A stretch of DNA of 64,000 nt from Liolophura sinensis (taxonomy: Eukaryota > Mollusca > Polyplacophora > Chitonida > Chitonidae). Both the position numbers and the translations under genes were made by a program. This document shows positions 9,673 through 20,650 of this stretch, piece after piece (position 1 is the first letter of the stretch; each line of letters starts with the position of its first letter). The stretch lies in contig NC_088304.1 in assembly GCF_032854445.1 (NCBI RefSeq), forward strand, positions 30,077,732-30,141,731, in the 5' to 3' direction. The notes below the pieces were generated by a model. The model did no database searches. It saw only the letters and a program-made list of their open reading frames with translations, and was not told the DNA's origin.

Positions 9673-11061
9673 CCGTAAGCTGGGGTGAATTGGGACGATT
9701 TTTGTAGTCTTTTCTTTCTGTGCTTCAGAATATCTGATATAATAAGGACTTTTTCTTCTTATCAGTTTGCATTTAATATATGGGTTCAGCCAGCATTAGT
9801 ACAAGTCTTAAATGTATAAGAGTCTGCGATTTTTTTTTTGTTTGAAAGTTGTCCGAATTCCCCCCCCACAGGAGGTGGTGACTTCGGACATTTACTTTAC
9901 ACCAACACATAAACGAGATAAGCCAACCAAAGGGTTGGTTTCGGACTTTAATTAGGTTTTTAAAAAATACAAATTTTAACTTAAACATCTCAGGATGTTT
10001 GAAAAGTTATAAATGCACGTGTTTTGCTTAACAATGAAACAAATTTGAGAAACCGCAATCACGTTTACACCATTTGGGAGCATAATTTTACAGTTTTAAA
10101 ACAAAAGCTATGCAACACACAGTTCAAATACGGAACAGAACGTCTCTAGAATTCCTTTTGTTGACTATGGGATCCATTCACTGGCGTCAGCCGCAAATTT
10201 GAGCAGACCTCTTCGCAGTGTTTGTGGTTGATTAAGTGCTCCAACTATTTGGTCGAAATCCACTAATGCACAGTCTTCTTCTTTGGGGTGAACAAATACA
10301 TTTGTCTGCAGACTTTTTCTTCTTAGAAAAGAAACCTCAAGATCCCCATCTGAATAATACACGGTGTCGATCCTTCCGATGAACAGTTTCTTCACACGAT
10401 CCCCGAGCCGCACTAATACCCACTGATCTACATGTAACTCCTTAATTGACTTCACGTTAACCACGCCAGTTAGTCCAGTCCTTCCACTGCTTCGCTGAGC
10501 ATTTCCCGATGACGAGGTTCCCTGGACACCTTCTGTTTCTATATTATCGCAATGGCTGCTAACCCCTTTATCGGAATCTCCACCTTCTGTGCTCTCAGAC
10601 GACGCTTCTGTAGATTGCTCTTCTCCTGAACTTGTTTCCTCGGAGTCACTAGTTTCACCGTTGTCATCATCATTGTGGGATAAATCCTCTGAAGAAACAC
10701 TTTTTCCCGGCTCAACACGAAGACGCTTTGCTCGTTTCTTTGGCTGTTTACAATCTGCACCACGCATGTCTTTCAACAACGCTATTAATGCGCCATCCAC
10801 TCCATGGCCTCCTGCTCCTTCAGGAGTTTTCTCGGTTTCCCTGGGAATCCTATCAAGAACAGGGGTTGGGTCGTGAGGGACAATGCCGCACTTTTTAAAC
10901 GCAGATTTTACATTTTCGCTCTGAGTGGTAGATAATTTCTCTGAAAGTTCATGAAGTAGCCGTGGGAATACATCTTTTGCAACAGTAACGATACTATTCT
11001 ATACTTTTATTGGCTCACTGTCCGAATTCACCACGTTGTCCGAAGTCACCCCAATTTACGG
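9673..11061 (-). mobile_element. Pogo-like element P6
   Basis: Intact boundaries and TA site, poly-C of 8. Confidence 0.88.
10165..11049 (-). pseudogene. Pogo transposase remnant with shared nonsense codon (P6)
   Basis: At about 10998, ATTGTATAC has become ATTCTATAC, which gives an in-frame TAG at codon 17. The remaining 211-codon GTG-opened frame (10165-10800) is otherwise identical to the other copies. The same change occurs in P8 and in the fragment at 20939-21054. Confidence 0.7.
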
Positions 11062-11294
11062 TACTGATGGACAGAATATAACCAAAGGAGTGAAAAAGGT
11101 TTTAACACTGACAGAGATTGGGTGCCAAAGGAAAGTGAGGAAAGCTCGTATTTGACGAGAGACAGAACACCCACTCAAGTCTCGTGCGCACTTCGTGCGT
11201 TTTGTGCCGGGCCAAGACGGCCAGCCATTTGCGGTTCGCCCAAGCCGGACACGGGCCGTCTTTCACCAGTTTGAGTGGTGAGGCAGATCAAATC

Positions 11295-11457
11295 ATACTT
11301 ACCTGGCACAGGGGCTACCGTGATCAATCAGGCGGTGCCCCCAGGGCGAGGCCTTCCCATTGCACTTCGGTGGGCTGACCCCTGCGATCGCCCCAAATGT
11401 GGGCGACTCGGGTGCGTAATTTTTACTCAGGGGGACTGCGTTCGCGCTATCCCCTTT
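11295..11457 (+). ncRNA. U1: U1 snRNA, unit 6
   Basis: RNA identical to unit 1; flanks intact. Confidence 0.97.
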
Positions 11458-11641
11458 CATGAACCTAAGTGAAAAACAGAATACAAACATCAACACTTGT
11501 CCTTAGTCGGAGATGCGCATCTGGATTAGACAGCCACCACTGCACTGCTGTGTACAGGCACGTGCGCACTTCGTGTAGGGTTGGTCGCAGACGTTTGGCA
11601 TGCATGTGACAGCGGCATCCAAGGCAAGTTTTCTGCACGTA

Positions 11642-13029
11642 CCGTAAGCTGGGGTGAATTGGGACGATTTTTGTAGTCTTTTCTTTCTGTGCTTCAGAAT
11701 ATCTGATATAATAAGGACTTTTTCTTCTTATCAGTTTGCATTTAATATATGGGTTCAGCCAGCATTAGTACAAGTCTTAAATGTATAAGAGTCTGCGATT
11801 TTTTTTTGTTTGAAAGTTGTCCGAATTCCCCCCCCACAGGAGGTGGTGACTTCGGACATTTACTTTACACCAACGCATAAACGAGATAAGCCAACCAAAG
11901 GGTTGGTTTCGGACTTTAATTAGGTTTTTAAAAAATACAAATTTTAACTTAAACATCTCAGGATGTTTGAAAAGTTATAAATGCACGTGTTTTGCTTAAC
12001 AATGAAACAAATTTGAGAAACCGCAATCACGTTTACACCATTTGGGAGCATAATTTTACAGTTTTAAAACAAAAGCTATGCAACACACAGTTCAAATACG
12101 GAACAGAACGTCTCTAGAATTCCTTTTGTTGACTATGGCATCCATTCACTGGCGTCAGCCGCAAATTTGAGCAGACCTCTTCGCAGTGTTTGTGGTTGAT
12201 TAAGTGCTCCAACTATTTGGTCGAAATCCACTAATGCACAGTCTTCTTCTTTGGGGTGAACAAATACATTTGTCTGCAGACTTTTTCTTCTTAGAAAAGA
12301 AACCTCAAGATCCCCATCTGAATAATACACGGTGTCGATCCTTCCGATGAACAGTTTCTTCACACGATCCCCGAGCCGCACTAATACCCACTGATCTACA
12401 TGTAACTCCTTAATTGACTTCACGTTAACCACGCCAGTTAGTCCAGTCCTTCCACTGCTTCGCTGAGCATTTCCCGATGACGAGGTTCCCTGGACACCTT
12501 CTGTTTCTATATTATCGCAATGGCTGCTAACCCCTTTATCGGAATCTCCACCTTCTGTGCTCTCAGACGACGCTTCTGTAGATTGCTCTTCTCCTGAACT
12601 TGTTTCCTCGGAGTCACTAGTTTCACCGTTGTCATCATCATTGTGGGATAAATCCTCTGAAGAAACACTTTTTCCCGGCTCAACACGAAGACGCTTTGCT
12701 CGTTTCTTTGGCTGTTTACAATCTGCACCACGCATGTCTTTCAACAACGCTATTAATGCGCCATCCACTCCATGGCCTCCTGCTCCTTCAGGAGTTTTCT
12801 CGGTTTCCCTGGGAATCCTATCAAGAACAGGGGTTGGGTCGTGAGGGACAATGCCGCACTTTTTAAACGCAGATTTTACATTTTCGCTCTGAGTGGTAGA
12901 TAATTTCTCTGAAAGTTCATGAAGTAGCCGTGGGAATACATCTTTTGCAACAGTAACGATACTATTGTATACTTTTATTGGCTCACTGTCCGAATTCACC
13001 ACGTTGTCCGAAGTCACCCCAATTTACGG
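11642..13029 (-). mobile_element. Pogo-like element P7
   Basis: Intact TIRs and TA site; poly-C of 8. Confidence 0.88.
12133..13017 (-). CDS. C-terminal remnant of pogo-type transposase (P7)
   Basis: 294 codons, the K53 variant, with the penultimate residue I changed to M. No early ATG and no catalytic core, as for P1. Confidence 0.6.
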   Translation of the reverse strand: MTSDNVVNSDSEPIKVYNSIVTVAKDVFPRLLHELSEKLSTTQSENVKSAFKKCGIVPHDPTPVLDRIPRETEKTPEGAGGHGVDGALIALLKDMRGADCKQPKKRAKRLRVEPGKSVSSEDLSHNDDDNGETSDSEETSSGEEQSTEASSESTEGGDSDKGVSSHCDNIETEGVQGTSSSGNAQRSSGRTGLTGVVNVKSIKELHVDQWVLVRLGDRVKKLFIGRIDTVYYSDGDLEVSFLRRKSLQTNVFVHPKEEDCALVDFDQIVGALNQPQTLRRGLLKFAADASEWMP

Positions 13030-13262
13030 TACTGATGGACAGAATATAACCAAAGGAGTGAAAAAGGTTTTAACACTGACAGAGATTGGGTGCCAAAGGA
13101 AAGTGAGGAAAGCTCGTATTTGACGAGAGACAGAACACCCACTCAAGTCTCGTGCGCACTTCGTGCGTTTTGTGCCGGGCCAAGACGGCCAGCCATTTGC
13201 GGTTCGCCCAAGCCGGACACGGGCCGTCTTTCACCAGTTTGAGTGGTGAGGCAGATCAAATC

Positions 13263-13425
13263 ATACTTACCTGGCACAGGGGCTACCGTGATCAATCAGG
13301 CGGTGCCCCCAGGGCGAGGCCTTCCCATTGCACTTCGGTGGGCTGACCCCTGCGATCGCCCCAAATGTGGGCGACTCGGGTGCGTAATTTTTACTCAGGG
13401 GGACTGCGTTCGCGCTATCCCCTTT
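13263..13425 (+). ncRNA. U1: U1 snRNA, unit 7
   Basis: RNA identical to unit 1; flanks intact. Confidence 0.97.
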
Positions 13426-13609
13426 CATGAACCTAAGTGAAAAACAGAATACAAACATCAACACTTGTCCTTAGTCGGAGATGCGCATCTGGATTAGACA
13501 GCCACCACTGCACTGCTGTGTACAGGCACGTGCGCACTTCGTGTAGGGTTGGTCGCAGACGTTTGGCATGCATGTGACAGCGGCATCCAAGGCAAGTTTT
13601 CTGCACGTA

Positions 13610-14979
13610 CCGTGAGCTGGGGTGAATTGGGACGATTTTTGTAGTCTTTTCTTTCTGTGCTTCAGAATATCTGATATAATAAGGACTTTTTCTTCTTATC
13701 AGTTTGCATTTAATATATGGGTTCAGCCAGCATTAGTACAAGTCTTAAATGTATAAGAGTCTGCGATTTTTTTTTGTTTGAAAGTTGTCCGAATTCCCCC
13801 CCCACAGGAGGTGGTGACTTCGGACATTTACTTTACACCAACGCATAAACGAGATAAGCCAAACAAAGGGTTGGTTTCGGACTTTAATTAGGTTTTTAAA
13901 AAATACAAATTTTAACTTAAACATCTCAGGATGTTTGAAAAGTTATAAATGCACGTGTTTTGCTTAACAATGAAACAAATTTGAGAAACCGCAATCATGT
14001 TTACACCATTTGGGAGCATAATTTTACAGTTTAAAAACAAAAGCTATGCAACACACAGTTCAAATACGGAACAGAACGTCTCTAGAATTCCTTTTGTTGA
14101 CTATGGGATCCATTCACTGGCGTCAGCCGCAAATTTGAGCAGACCTCTTCGCAGTGTTTGTGGTTGATTAAGTGCTCCAACTATTTGGTCGAAATCCACT
14201 AATGCACAGTCTTCTTCTTTGGGGTGAACAAATACATTTGTCTGCAGACTTTTTCTTCTTAGAAAAGAAACCTCAAGATCCCCATCTGAATAATACACGG
14301 TGTCGATCCTTCCGATGAACAGTTTCTTCACACGATCCCCGAGCCGCACTAATACCCACTGATCTACATGTAACTCCTTAATTGACTTCACGTTAACCAC
14401 GCCAGTTAGTCCAGTCCTTCCACTGCTTCGCTGAGCATTTCCCGATGACGAGGTTCCCTGGACACCTTCTGTTTCTATATTATCGCAATGGCTGCTAACC
14501 CCTTTATCGGAATCTCCACCTTCTGTGCTCTCAGACGACGCTTCTGTAGATTGCTCTTCTCCTGAACTTGTTTCCTCGGAGTCACTAGTTTCACCGTTGT
14601 CGTCATCATTGTGGGATAAATCCTCTGAAGAAACACTTTTTCCCGGCTCAACACGAAGACGCTTTGCTCGTTTCTTTGGCTGTTTACAATCTGCACCACG
14701 CATGTCTTTCAACAACGCTATTAATGCGCCATCCACTCCATGGCCTCCTGCTCCTTCAGGAGTTTTCTCGGTTTCCCTGGGAATCCTATCAAGAACAGGG
14801 GTTGGGTCGTGAGGGACAATGCCGCACTTTTTAAACGCAGATTTTACATTTTCGCTCTGAGTGGTAGATAATTTCTCTGAAAGTTCATGAAGTAGCCGTG
14901 GGAATACATCTTTTGCAACAGTAACGATACTATTCTATACTTTTATTGGCTCACTGTCCGAAGTCACCCCAATTTACGG
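13610..14979 (-). mobile_element. Pogo-like element P8 (18-bp subterminal deletion)
   Basis: The left TIR has one change (CCGTGAGC). Near the right end, 18 bp between two GTCCGAA repeats are missing, consistent with slippage between direct repeats. Confidence 0.85.
14101..14967 (-). pseudogene. Pogo transposase remnant with nonsense codon and 18-bp deletion (P8)
   Basis: Carries the same TAG as P6 (about 14934) and lacks six early codons through the 18-bp deletion. Residual GTG-opened frame at 14101-14736. Confidence 0.7.
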
Positions 14980-15212
14980 TACTGATGGACAGAATATAAC
15001 CAAAGGAGTGAAAAAGGTTTTAACACTGACAGAGATTGGGTGCCAAAGGAAAGTGAGGAAAGCTCGTATTTGACGAGAGACAGAACACCCACTCAAGTCT
15101 CGTGCGCACTTCGTGCGTTTTGTGCCGGGCCAAGACGGCCAGCCATTTGCGGTTCGCCCAAGCCGGACACGGGCCGTCTTTCACCAGTTTGAGTGGTGAG
15201 GCAGATCAAATC

Positions 15213-15375
15213 ATACTTACCTGGCACAGGGGCTACCGTGATCAATCAGGCGGTGCCCCCAGGGCGAGGCCTTCCCATTGCACTTCGGTGGGCTGACCCC
15301 TGCGATCGCCCCAAATGTGGGCGACTCGGGTGCGTAATTTTTACTCAGGGGGACTGCGTTCGCGCTATCCCCTTT
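15213..15375 (+). ncRNA. U1: U1 snRNA, unit 8
   Basis: RNA identical to unit 1; flanks intact. Confidence 0.97.
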
Positions 15376-15559
15376 CATGAACCTAAGTGAAAAACAGAAT
15401 ACAAACATCAACACTTGTCCTTAGTCGGAGATGCGCATCTGGATTAGACAGCCACCACTGCACTGCTGTGTACAGGCACGTGCGCACTTCGTGTAGGGTT
15501 GGTCGCAGACGTTTGGCATGCATGTGACAGCGGCATCCAAGGCAAGTTTTCTGCACGTA

Positions 15560-16952
15560 CCGTAAGCTGGGGTGAATTGGGACGATTTTTGTAGTCTTTT
15601 CTTTCTGTGCTTCAGAATATCTGATATAATAAGGACTTTTTCTTCTTATCAGTTTGCATTTAATATATGGGTTCAGCCAGCATTAGTACAAGTCTTAAAT
15701 GTATAAGAGTCTGCGATTTTTTGTTGTTTGAAAGTTGTCCGAATTCCCCCCCCCCCCCACAGGAGGTGGTGACTTCGGACATTTACTTTACACCAACACA
15801 TAAACGAGATAAGCCAACCAAAGGGTTGGTTTCGGACTTTAATTAGGTTTTTAAAAAATACAAATTTTAACTTAAACATCTCAGGATGTTTGAAAAGTTA
15901 TAAATGCACGTGTTTTGCTTAACAATGAAACAAATTTGAGAAACCGCAATCACGTTTACACCATTTGGGAGCATAATTTTACAGTTTAAAAACAAAAGCT
16001 ATGCAACACACAGTTCAAATACGGAACAGAACGTCTCTAGAATTCCTTTTGTTGACTATGGGATCCATTCACTGGCGTCAGCCGCAAATTTGAGCAGACC
16101 TCTTCGCAGTGTTTGTGGTTGATTAAGTGCTCCAACTATTTGGTCGAAATCCACTAATGCACAGTCTTCTTCTTTGGGGTGAACAAATACATTTGTCTGC
16201 AGACTTTTTCTTCTTAGAAAAGAAACCTCAAGATCCCCATCTGAATAATACACGGTGTCGATCCTTCCGATGAACAGTTTCTTCACACGATCCCCGAGCC
16301 GCACTAATACCCACTGATCTACATGTAACTCCTTAATTGACTTCACGTTAACCACGCCAGTTAGTCCAGTCCTTCCACTGCTTCGCTGAGCATTTCCCGA
16401 TGACGAGGTTCCCTGGACACCTTCTGTTTCTATATTATCGCAATGGCTGCTAACCCCTTTATCGGAATCTCCACCTTCTGTGCTCTCAGACGACGCTTCT
16501 GTAGATTGCTCTTCTCCTGAACTTGTTTCCTCGGAGTCACTAGTTTCACCGTTGTCATCATCATTGTGGGATAAATCCTCTGAAGAAACACTTTTTCCCG
16601 GCTCAACACGAAGACGCTTTGCTCGTTTCTTTGGCTGTTTACAATCTGCACCACGCATGTCTTTCAACAACGCTATTAATGCGCCATCCACTCCATGGCC
16701 TCCTGCTCCTTCAGGAGTTTTCTCGGTTTCCCTGGGAATCCTATCAAGAACAGGGGTTGGGTCGTGAGGGACAATGCCGCACTTTTTAAACGCAGATTTT
16801 ACATTTTCGCTCTGAGTGGTAGATAATTTCTCTGAAAGTTCATGAAGTAGCCGTGGGAATACATCTTTTGCAACAGTAACGATACTATTGTATACTTTTA
16901 TTGGCTCACTGTCCGAATTCACCACGTTGTCCGAAGTCACCCCAATTTACGG
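15560..16952 (-). mobile_element. Pogo-like element P9
   Basis: Intact TIRs and TA site; poly-C of 13. Confidence 0.88.
16056..16940 (-). CDS. C-terminal remnant of pogo-type transposase (P9)
   Basis: 294 codons, identical to P4. Features as for P1. Confidence 0.6.
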   Translation of the reverse strand: MTSDNVVNSDSEPIKVYNSIVTVAKDVFPRLLHELSEKLSTTQSENVKSAFKKCGIVPHDPTPVLDRIPRETEKTPEGAGGHGVDGALIALLKDMRGADCKQPKKRAKRLRVEPGKSVSSEDLSHNDDDNGETSDSEETSSGEEQSTEASSESTEGGDSDKGVSSHCDNIETEGVQGTSSSGNAQRSSGRTGLTGVVNVKSIKELHVDQWVLVRLGDRVKKLFIGRIDTVYYSDGDLEVSFLRRKSLQTNVFVHPKEEDCALVDFDQIVGALNQPQTLRRGLLKFAADASEWIP

Positions 16953-17185
16953 TACTGATGGACAGAATATAACCAAAGGAGTGAAAAAGGTTTTAACACT
17001 GACAGAGATTGGGTGCCAAAGGAAAGTGAGGAAAGCTCGTATTTGACGAGAGACATAACACCCACTCAAGTCTCGTGCGCACTTCGTGCGTTTTGTGCCG
17101 GGCCAAGACGGCCAGCCATTTGCGGTTCGCCCAAGCCGGACACGGGCCGTCTTTCACCAGTTTGAGTGGTGAGGCAGATCAAATC

Positions 17186-17348
17186 ATACTTACCTGGCAC
17201 AGGGGCTACCGTGATCAATCAGGCGGTGCCCCCAGGGCGAGGCCTTCCCATTGCACTTCGGTGGGCTGACCCCTGCGATCGCCCCAAATGTGGGCGACTC
17301 GGGTGCGTAATTTTTACTCAGGGGGACTGCGTTCGCGCTATCCCCTTT
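17186..17348 (+). ncRNA. U1: U1 snRNA, unit 9
   Basis: RNA identical to unit 1. The upstream block has one change (GACATAAC instead of GACAGAAC). Confidence 0.97.
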
Positions 17349-17532
17349 CATGAACCTAAGTGAAAAACAGAATACAAACATCAACACTTGTCCTTAGTCG
17401 GAGATGCGCATCTGGATTAGACAGCCACCACTGCACTGCTGTGTACAGGCACGTGCGCACTTCGTGTAGGGTTGGTCGCAGACGTTTGGCATGCATGTGA
17501 CAGCGGCATCCAAGGCAAGTTTTCTGCACGTA

Positions 17533-18441
17533 CCGTAAGCTGGGGTGAATTGGGACGATTTTTGTAGTCTTTTCTTTCTGTGCTTCAGAATATCTGATAT
17601 AATAAGGACTTTTTCTTCTTATCAGTTTGCATTTAATATATGGGTTCAGCCAGCATTAGTACAAGTCTTAAATGTATAAGAGTCTGCGATTTTTTTTTGT
17701 TTGAAAGTTGTCCGAATTCCCCCCCCACAGGAGGTGGTGACTTCGGACATTTACTTTACACCAACGCATAAACGAGATAAGCCAACCAAAGGGTTGGTTT
17801 CGGACTTTAATTAGGTTTTAAAAAATACAAATTTTAACTTAAACATCTCAGGATGTTTGAAAAGTTATAAATGCACGTGTTTTGCTTAACAATGAAACAA
17901 ATTTGAGAAACCGCAATCACGTTTACACCATTTGGGAGCATAATTTTACAGTTTAAAAACAAAAGCTATGCAACACACAGTTCAAATACGGAACAGAACG
18001 TCTCTAGAATTCCTTTTGTTGACTATGGGATCCATTCACTGGCGTCAGCCGCAAATTTGAGCAGACCTCTTCGCAGTGTTTGTGGTTGATTAAGTGCTCC
18101 AACTATTTGGTCGAAATCCACTAATGCACAGTCTTCTTCTTTGGGGTGAACAAATACATTTGTCTGCAGACTTTTTCTTCTTAGAAAAGAAACCTCAAGA
18201 TCCCCATCTGAATAATACACGGTGTCGATCCTTCCGATGAACAGTTTCTTCACACGATCCCGAGCCGCACTAATACCCACTGATCTACATGTAACTCCTT
18301 AATTGACTTCACGTTAACCACGCCAGTTAGTCCAGTCCTTCCACTGCTTCGCTGAGCATTTCCCGATGACGAGGTTCCCTGGACACCTTCTGTTTCTATA
18401 TTATCGCAATGGCTGCTAACCCCTTTATCGGAATCTCCACC
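17533..18441 (-). mobile_element. Pogo-like element P10, cut by assembly gap
   Basis: Left TIR and the first 0.9 kb are present. The sequence then enters the N run. The ORF part (18023-18441) has a 1-bp deletion at about 18260 (GATCCCGAG instead of GATCCCCGAG), which shifts the frame. Confidence 0.85.
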
Positions 18442-18641
18442 NNNNNNNNNNNNNNNNNNNNNNNNNNNNNNNNNNNNNNNNNNNNNNNNNNNNNNNNNNN
18501 NNNNNNNNNNNNNNNNNNNNNNNNNNNNNNNNNNNNNNNNNNNNNNNNNNNNNNNNNNNNNNNNNNNNNNNNNNNNNNNNNNNNNNNNNNNNNNNNNNNN
18601 NNNNNNNNNNNNNNNNNNNNNNNNNNNNNNNNNNNNNNNNN
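18442..18641. other. Assembly gap (200 N)
   Basis: Exactly 200 N, a placeholder length. Left of it is pogo P10, right of it mid-ORF2 of a LINE. The true distance and continuity are unknown, and the tandem array may be longer. Confidence 0.98.
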
Positions 18642-18643
18642 AT

Positions 18644-20377
18644 TATGATGAACAAAAAAACTTACCTTTTGCTTTTGTTTGTCTTGATCAAGAGAAAGCT
18701 TTCGACCGTGTAAGTCACGAATTCATGTTCTCAGCGTTACGTACATATGGATTTGGGGAATCATTTATTGGATGGGTGAAACTATTATACACAGATATTT
18801 CGAGTTCAGTTATTGTCAACGGATATATTTCCGAGCCATTTTCAGTAACTCGGAGTGTAAGGCAAGGCTGTGGGCTTTCCCCACTGTTGTATATTTTATG
18901 TCTTGAGGCTTTAGCCGTCAGGATTCGCAATGACGAAGATATTGTCGGCATATTGCCACCCGGTAGCCGGGATTATGTAAAGATAAGTTTGTATGCTGAC
19001 GATGGCACCTGTTTATGTTCGACTGAAAAGTCTATTGATAAAATTTTGTATTGGTGTCATTTGTTCGGATCCGCTTCTGGGGCTAAATTAAATTTGGGGA
19101 AAACAAAAGGGTTGTGGCTAGGGAAGTGGAAGTCCCGTTCAGACCATCCGTTTGGGATCTCCTGGCCAGACAATGTAAAAATTTTGGGGATTTTCTTTGG
19201 GAAAGGGGATTTGTATGCATTAAATTGGGAAAAGATTATTAAAAAGTGTAGCGATGTTCTTAATTTGTGGCAAACTAGGTCTCTGTCCTATTTTGGTAAA
19301 AGTCTGGTTTTAAAGACCTTAGCTGTTTCTAAACTTATTTATGTGGGCTCAATTTGTTCTGCCCCCTTTGATGTTGTTAAACGCTTAGAGCGCAAAATGT
19401 TTAACTTCTTGTGGGCAAACACTCAGTTTGATCCCATTCAGAGGGAAGTTACCTACTCCCCCGCTTTGAAAGGTGGTCTTTCAATGGTTCATTTGCCGAC
19501 GAAATTTGATGCTTTGCGTTTGTTTCATTTATATAAGTTAATTACCTGTACTGAAGCAAAATGGTGTCATTTTTCTGAATACTGGCTTGGTTTTTCTCTC
19601 CGGGCGCATAGGCCGGATTTTATTAATAATTCAATGCCACATTCGGATTTTCGTCCTACTTTCTATAATGAATGCCTTGTTGCTTATCATAAATTTAATA
19701 AGTTGTACCCTAATTTTGACTGGCATCAACCACTTAAATGTGCTTCTTTTTATAGTCTACTTATTAAGCATGTATATAAGAGACCTCGTGCTGTGGGATT
19801 ATACCCTACCATTAATTTAAAACATACCTGGATGGCTATTTTACATCCTTTCTTAGATTCCTGTAGTAGGAATGTCGCGTGGCGATTGTCACACGACATC
19901 CTACCTACGAATTATGTTCTGTTTCTGCGAAGGGTACAGTCCGATATGTTTTGCCCTTTATGTAAGACCAAGGAAACGAATGAACACCTATTATTAGATT
20001 GTAAATTTTCCAAACCCTTGTGGCGTATTGTTTGTAGCTGGCTAGGGCGTATTGTCGGTAAGCCTGTGCGCTGCTGCATACCCCTAGTCCAGTTTAATAT
20101 TCTTCCTTCTGGTTTGTCTAAAGAGCAAGTGGCTGTATGTTTATTATTAGTTTTTGAGGCGCGTTTGGCCATATGGTTAACAAGAAATGATGTTAAGTAC
20201 TCGCATGTCCAGCCGTCGTCAGCCGGCCGTATTATGTTTTTCTTAAATCGTCTCAAGTTTAGGATTACAGTTGATTTTTACCGTTTACCCAGAACGGAGT
20301 TTAATAAATATTGGTGTTCTACGAACATATTTTGTAAAGTTGTTGAGAGCAAACTAGAATTTCTGTTTCATACTTAA
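18644..20377 (+). CDS. ORF2 (reverse transcriptase C-terminal part), Tx1-like LINE copy 1
   Basis: Open from the gap edge to a stop at 20377 (about 577 codons visible). It starts within the RT palm: FVCLDQEKAFDRV (first catalytic Asp region), then SVRQGCGLSPLLYILCLEALA and the YADD box in SLYADDGT. The C-terminus has CPLCKTKETNEHLLLDC, the zinc-binding zf-RVT-type C2HC pattern seen in L1/Tx1-group elements. No RNase H domain is present. Compared with copy 2 it lacks the internal stops, so this visible part could be functional. The clade call rests on motif style (QEKAFDRV, RQGC-LSPLLY, terminal C2HC) and should be confirmed by phylogeny. Confidence 0.85.
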   Translation, partial: YDEQKNLPFAFVCLDQEKAFDRVSHEFMFSALRTYGFGESFIGWVKLLYTDISSSVIVNGYISEPFSVTRSVRQGCGLSPLLYILCLEALAVRIRNDEDIVGILPPGSRDYVKISLYADDGTCLCSTEKSIDKILYWCHLFGSASGAKLNLGKTKGLWLGKWKSRSDHPFGISWPDNVKILGIFFGKGDLYALNWEKIIKKCSDVLNLWQTRSLSYFGKSLVLKTLAVSKLIYVGSICSAPFDVVKRLERKMFNFLWANTQFDPIQREVTYSPALKGGLSMVHLPTKFDALRLFHLYKLITCTEAKWCHFSEYWLGFSLRAHRPDFINNSMPHSDFRPTFYNECLVAYHKFNKLYPNFDWHQPLKCASFYSLLIKHVYKRPRAVGLYPTINLKHTWMAILHPFLDSCSRNVAWRLSHDILPTNYVLFLRRVQSDMFCPLCKTKETNEHLLLDCKFSKPLWRIVCSWLGRIVGKPVRCCIPLVQFNILPSGLSKEQVAVCLLLVFEARLAIWLTRNDVKYSHVQPSSAGRIMFFLNRLKFRITVDFYRLPRTEFNKYWCSTNIFCKVVESKLEFLFHT

Positions 20378-20650
20378 TAATGTTTACAAATAATGTGATG
20401 TATGGTGTATATTTGTTTCAAATAGTATAATAACTGTATTATACTTCTACCTTTTATTACTGTTGGAAAATTTTGTAGTTATCCTTCAGAATATTAGCCC
20501 ATAATTAATGCATTCCATGTTTGAGTAATACGTGCAATAAAACTACAGTAATAGTGTTAAAGTGCCATGTTGGCACTTTTTATTTCATCTATCATCGTGT
20601 ATATCCATCTCAACCATTCATCTCAGAATAAATCTTATTCAAAAAAAAAA
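20378..20650 (+). other. 3' UTR and A tail of Tx1-like LINE copy 1
   Basis: AT-rich 3' UTR. Near its end is the perfect 8-bp hairpin AAGTGCCA-TGT-TGGCACTT (20560-20578), 72 nt before the junction, and AATAAA-like sequences at 20537 and 20628. It ends in A10. Confidence 0.8.
20560..20578 (+). promoter_or_regulatory. 3' UTR stem-loop, LINE copy 1
   Basis: 8-bp stem with a 3-nt loop. Copy 2 keeps a stem-loop at the same distance from its 3' end (62088-62108) although the stem sequence differs. This suggests an RNA structure used by the reverse transcriptase. Confidence 0.5.

Larger units (their letters stand above)
1..18441 (+). repeat. Tandem U1 snRNA array, about 1.97 kb unit, nine U1 genes
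   Basis: Head-to-tail repeat with U1 starts at 1438, 3414, 5390, 7360, 9327, 11295, 13263, 15213 and 17186, so the period is 1950-1976 bp. Each unit consists of about 233 bp of U1 upstream sequence, a 163-nt U1 gene, about 180 bp of 3' spacer and a pogo-like element of about 1.4 kb. Units are nearly identical but carry patchy shared variants. Units 1-3 differ from units 4-9 at several sites, and a nonsense change is shared by the sixth and eighth pogo copies. This pattern is typical of concerted evolution. A poly-C tract in the pogo part varies from 8 to 16 C. The array runs off the left edge and into an assembly gap on the right. Confidence 0.95.
18642..20650 (+). mobile_element. Tx1-like LINE copy 1, inserted in U1 (5' part in gap)
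   Basis: The 3' part of a non-LTR retrotransposon: reverse transcriptase from about the palm, the C-terminal domain, a 3' UTR and an A10 tail. The tail runs directly into U1 nt 104 onward (TGTGGGCGACTCGG at 20651). The equivalent junction recurs at 62185/62186 for copy 2. The 5' U1 junction is lost in the gap. Confidence 0.9.

Noticed and set aside
1-18441. CRISPR-like or satellite array
   Set aside because: The repeat unit is nearly 2 kb with a recognisable U1 gene and transposon; there is no short repeat/spacer pattern.
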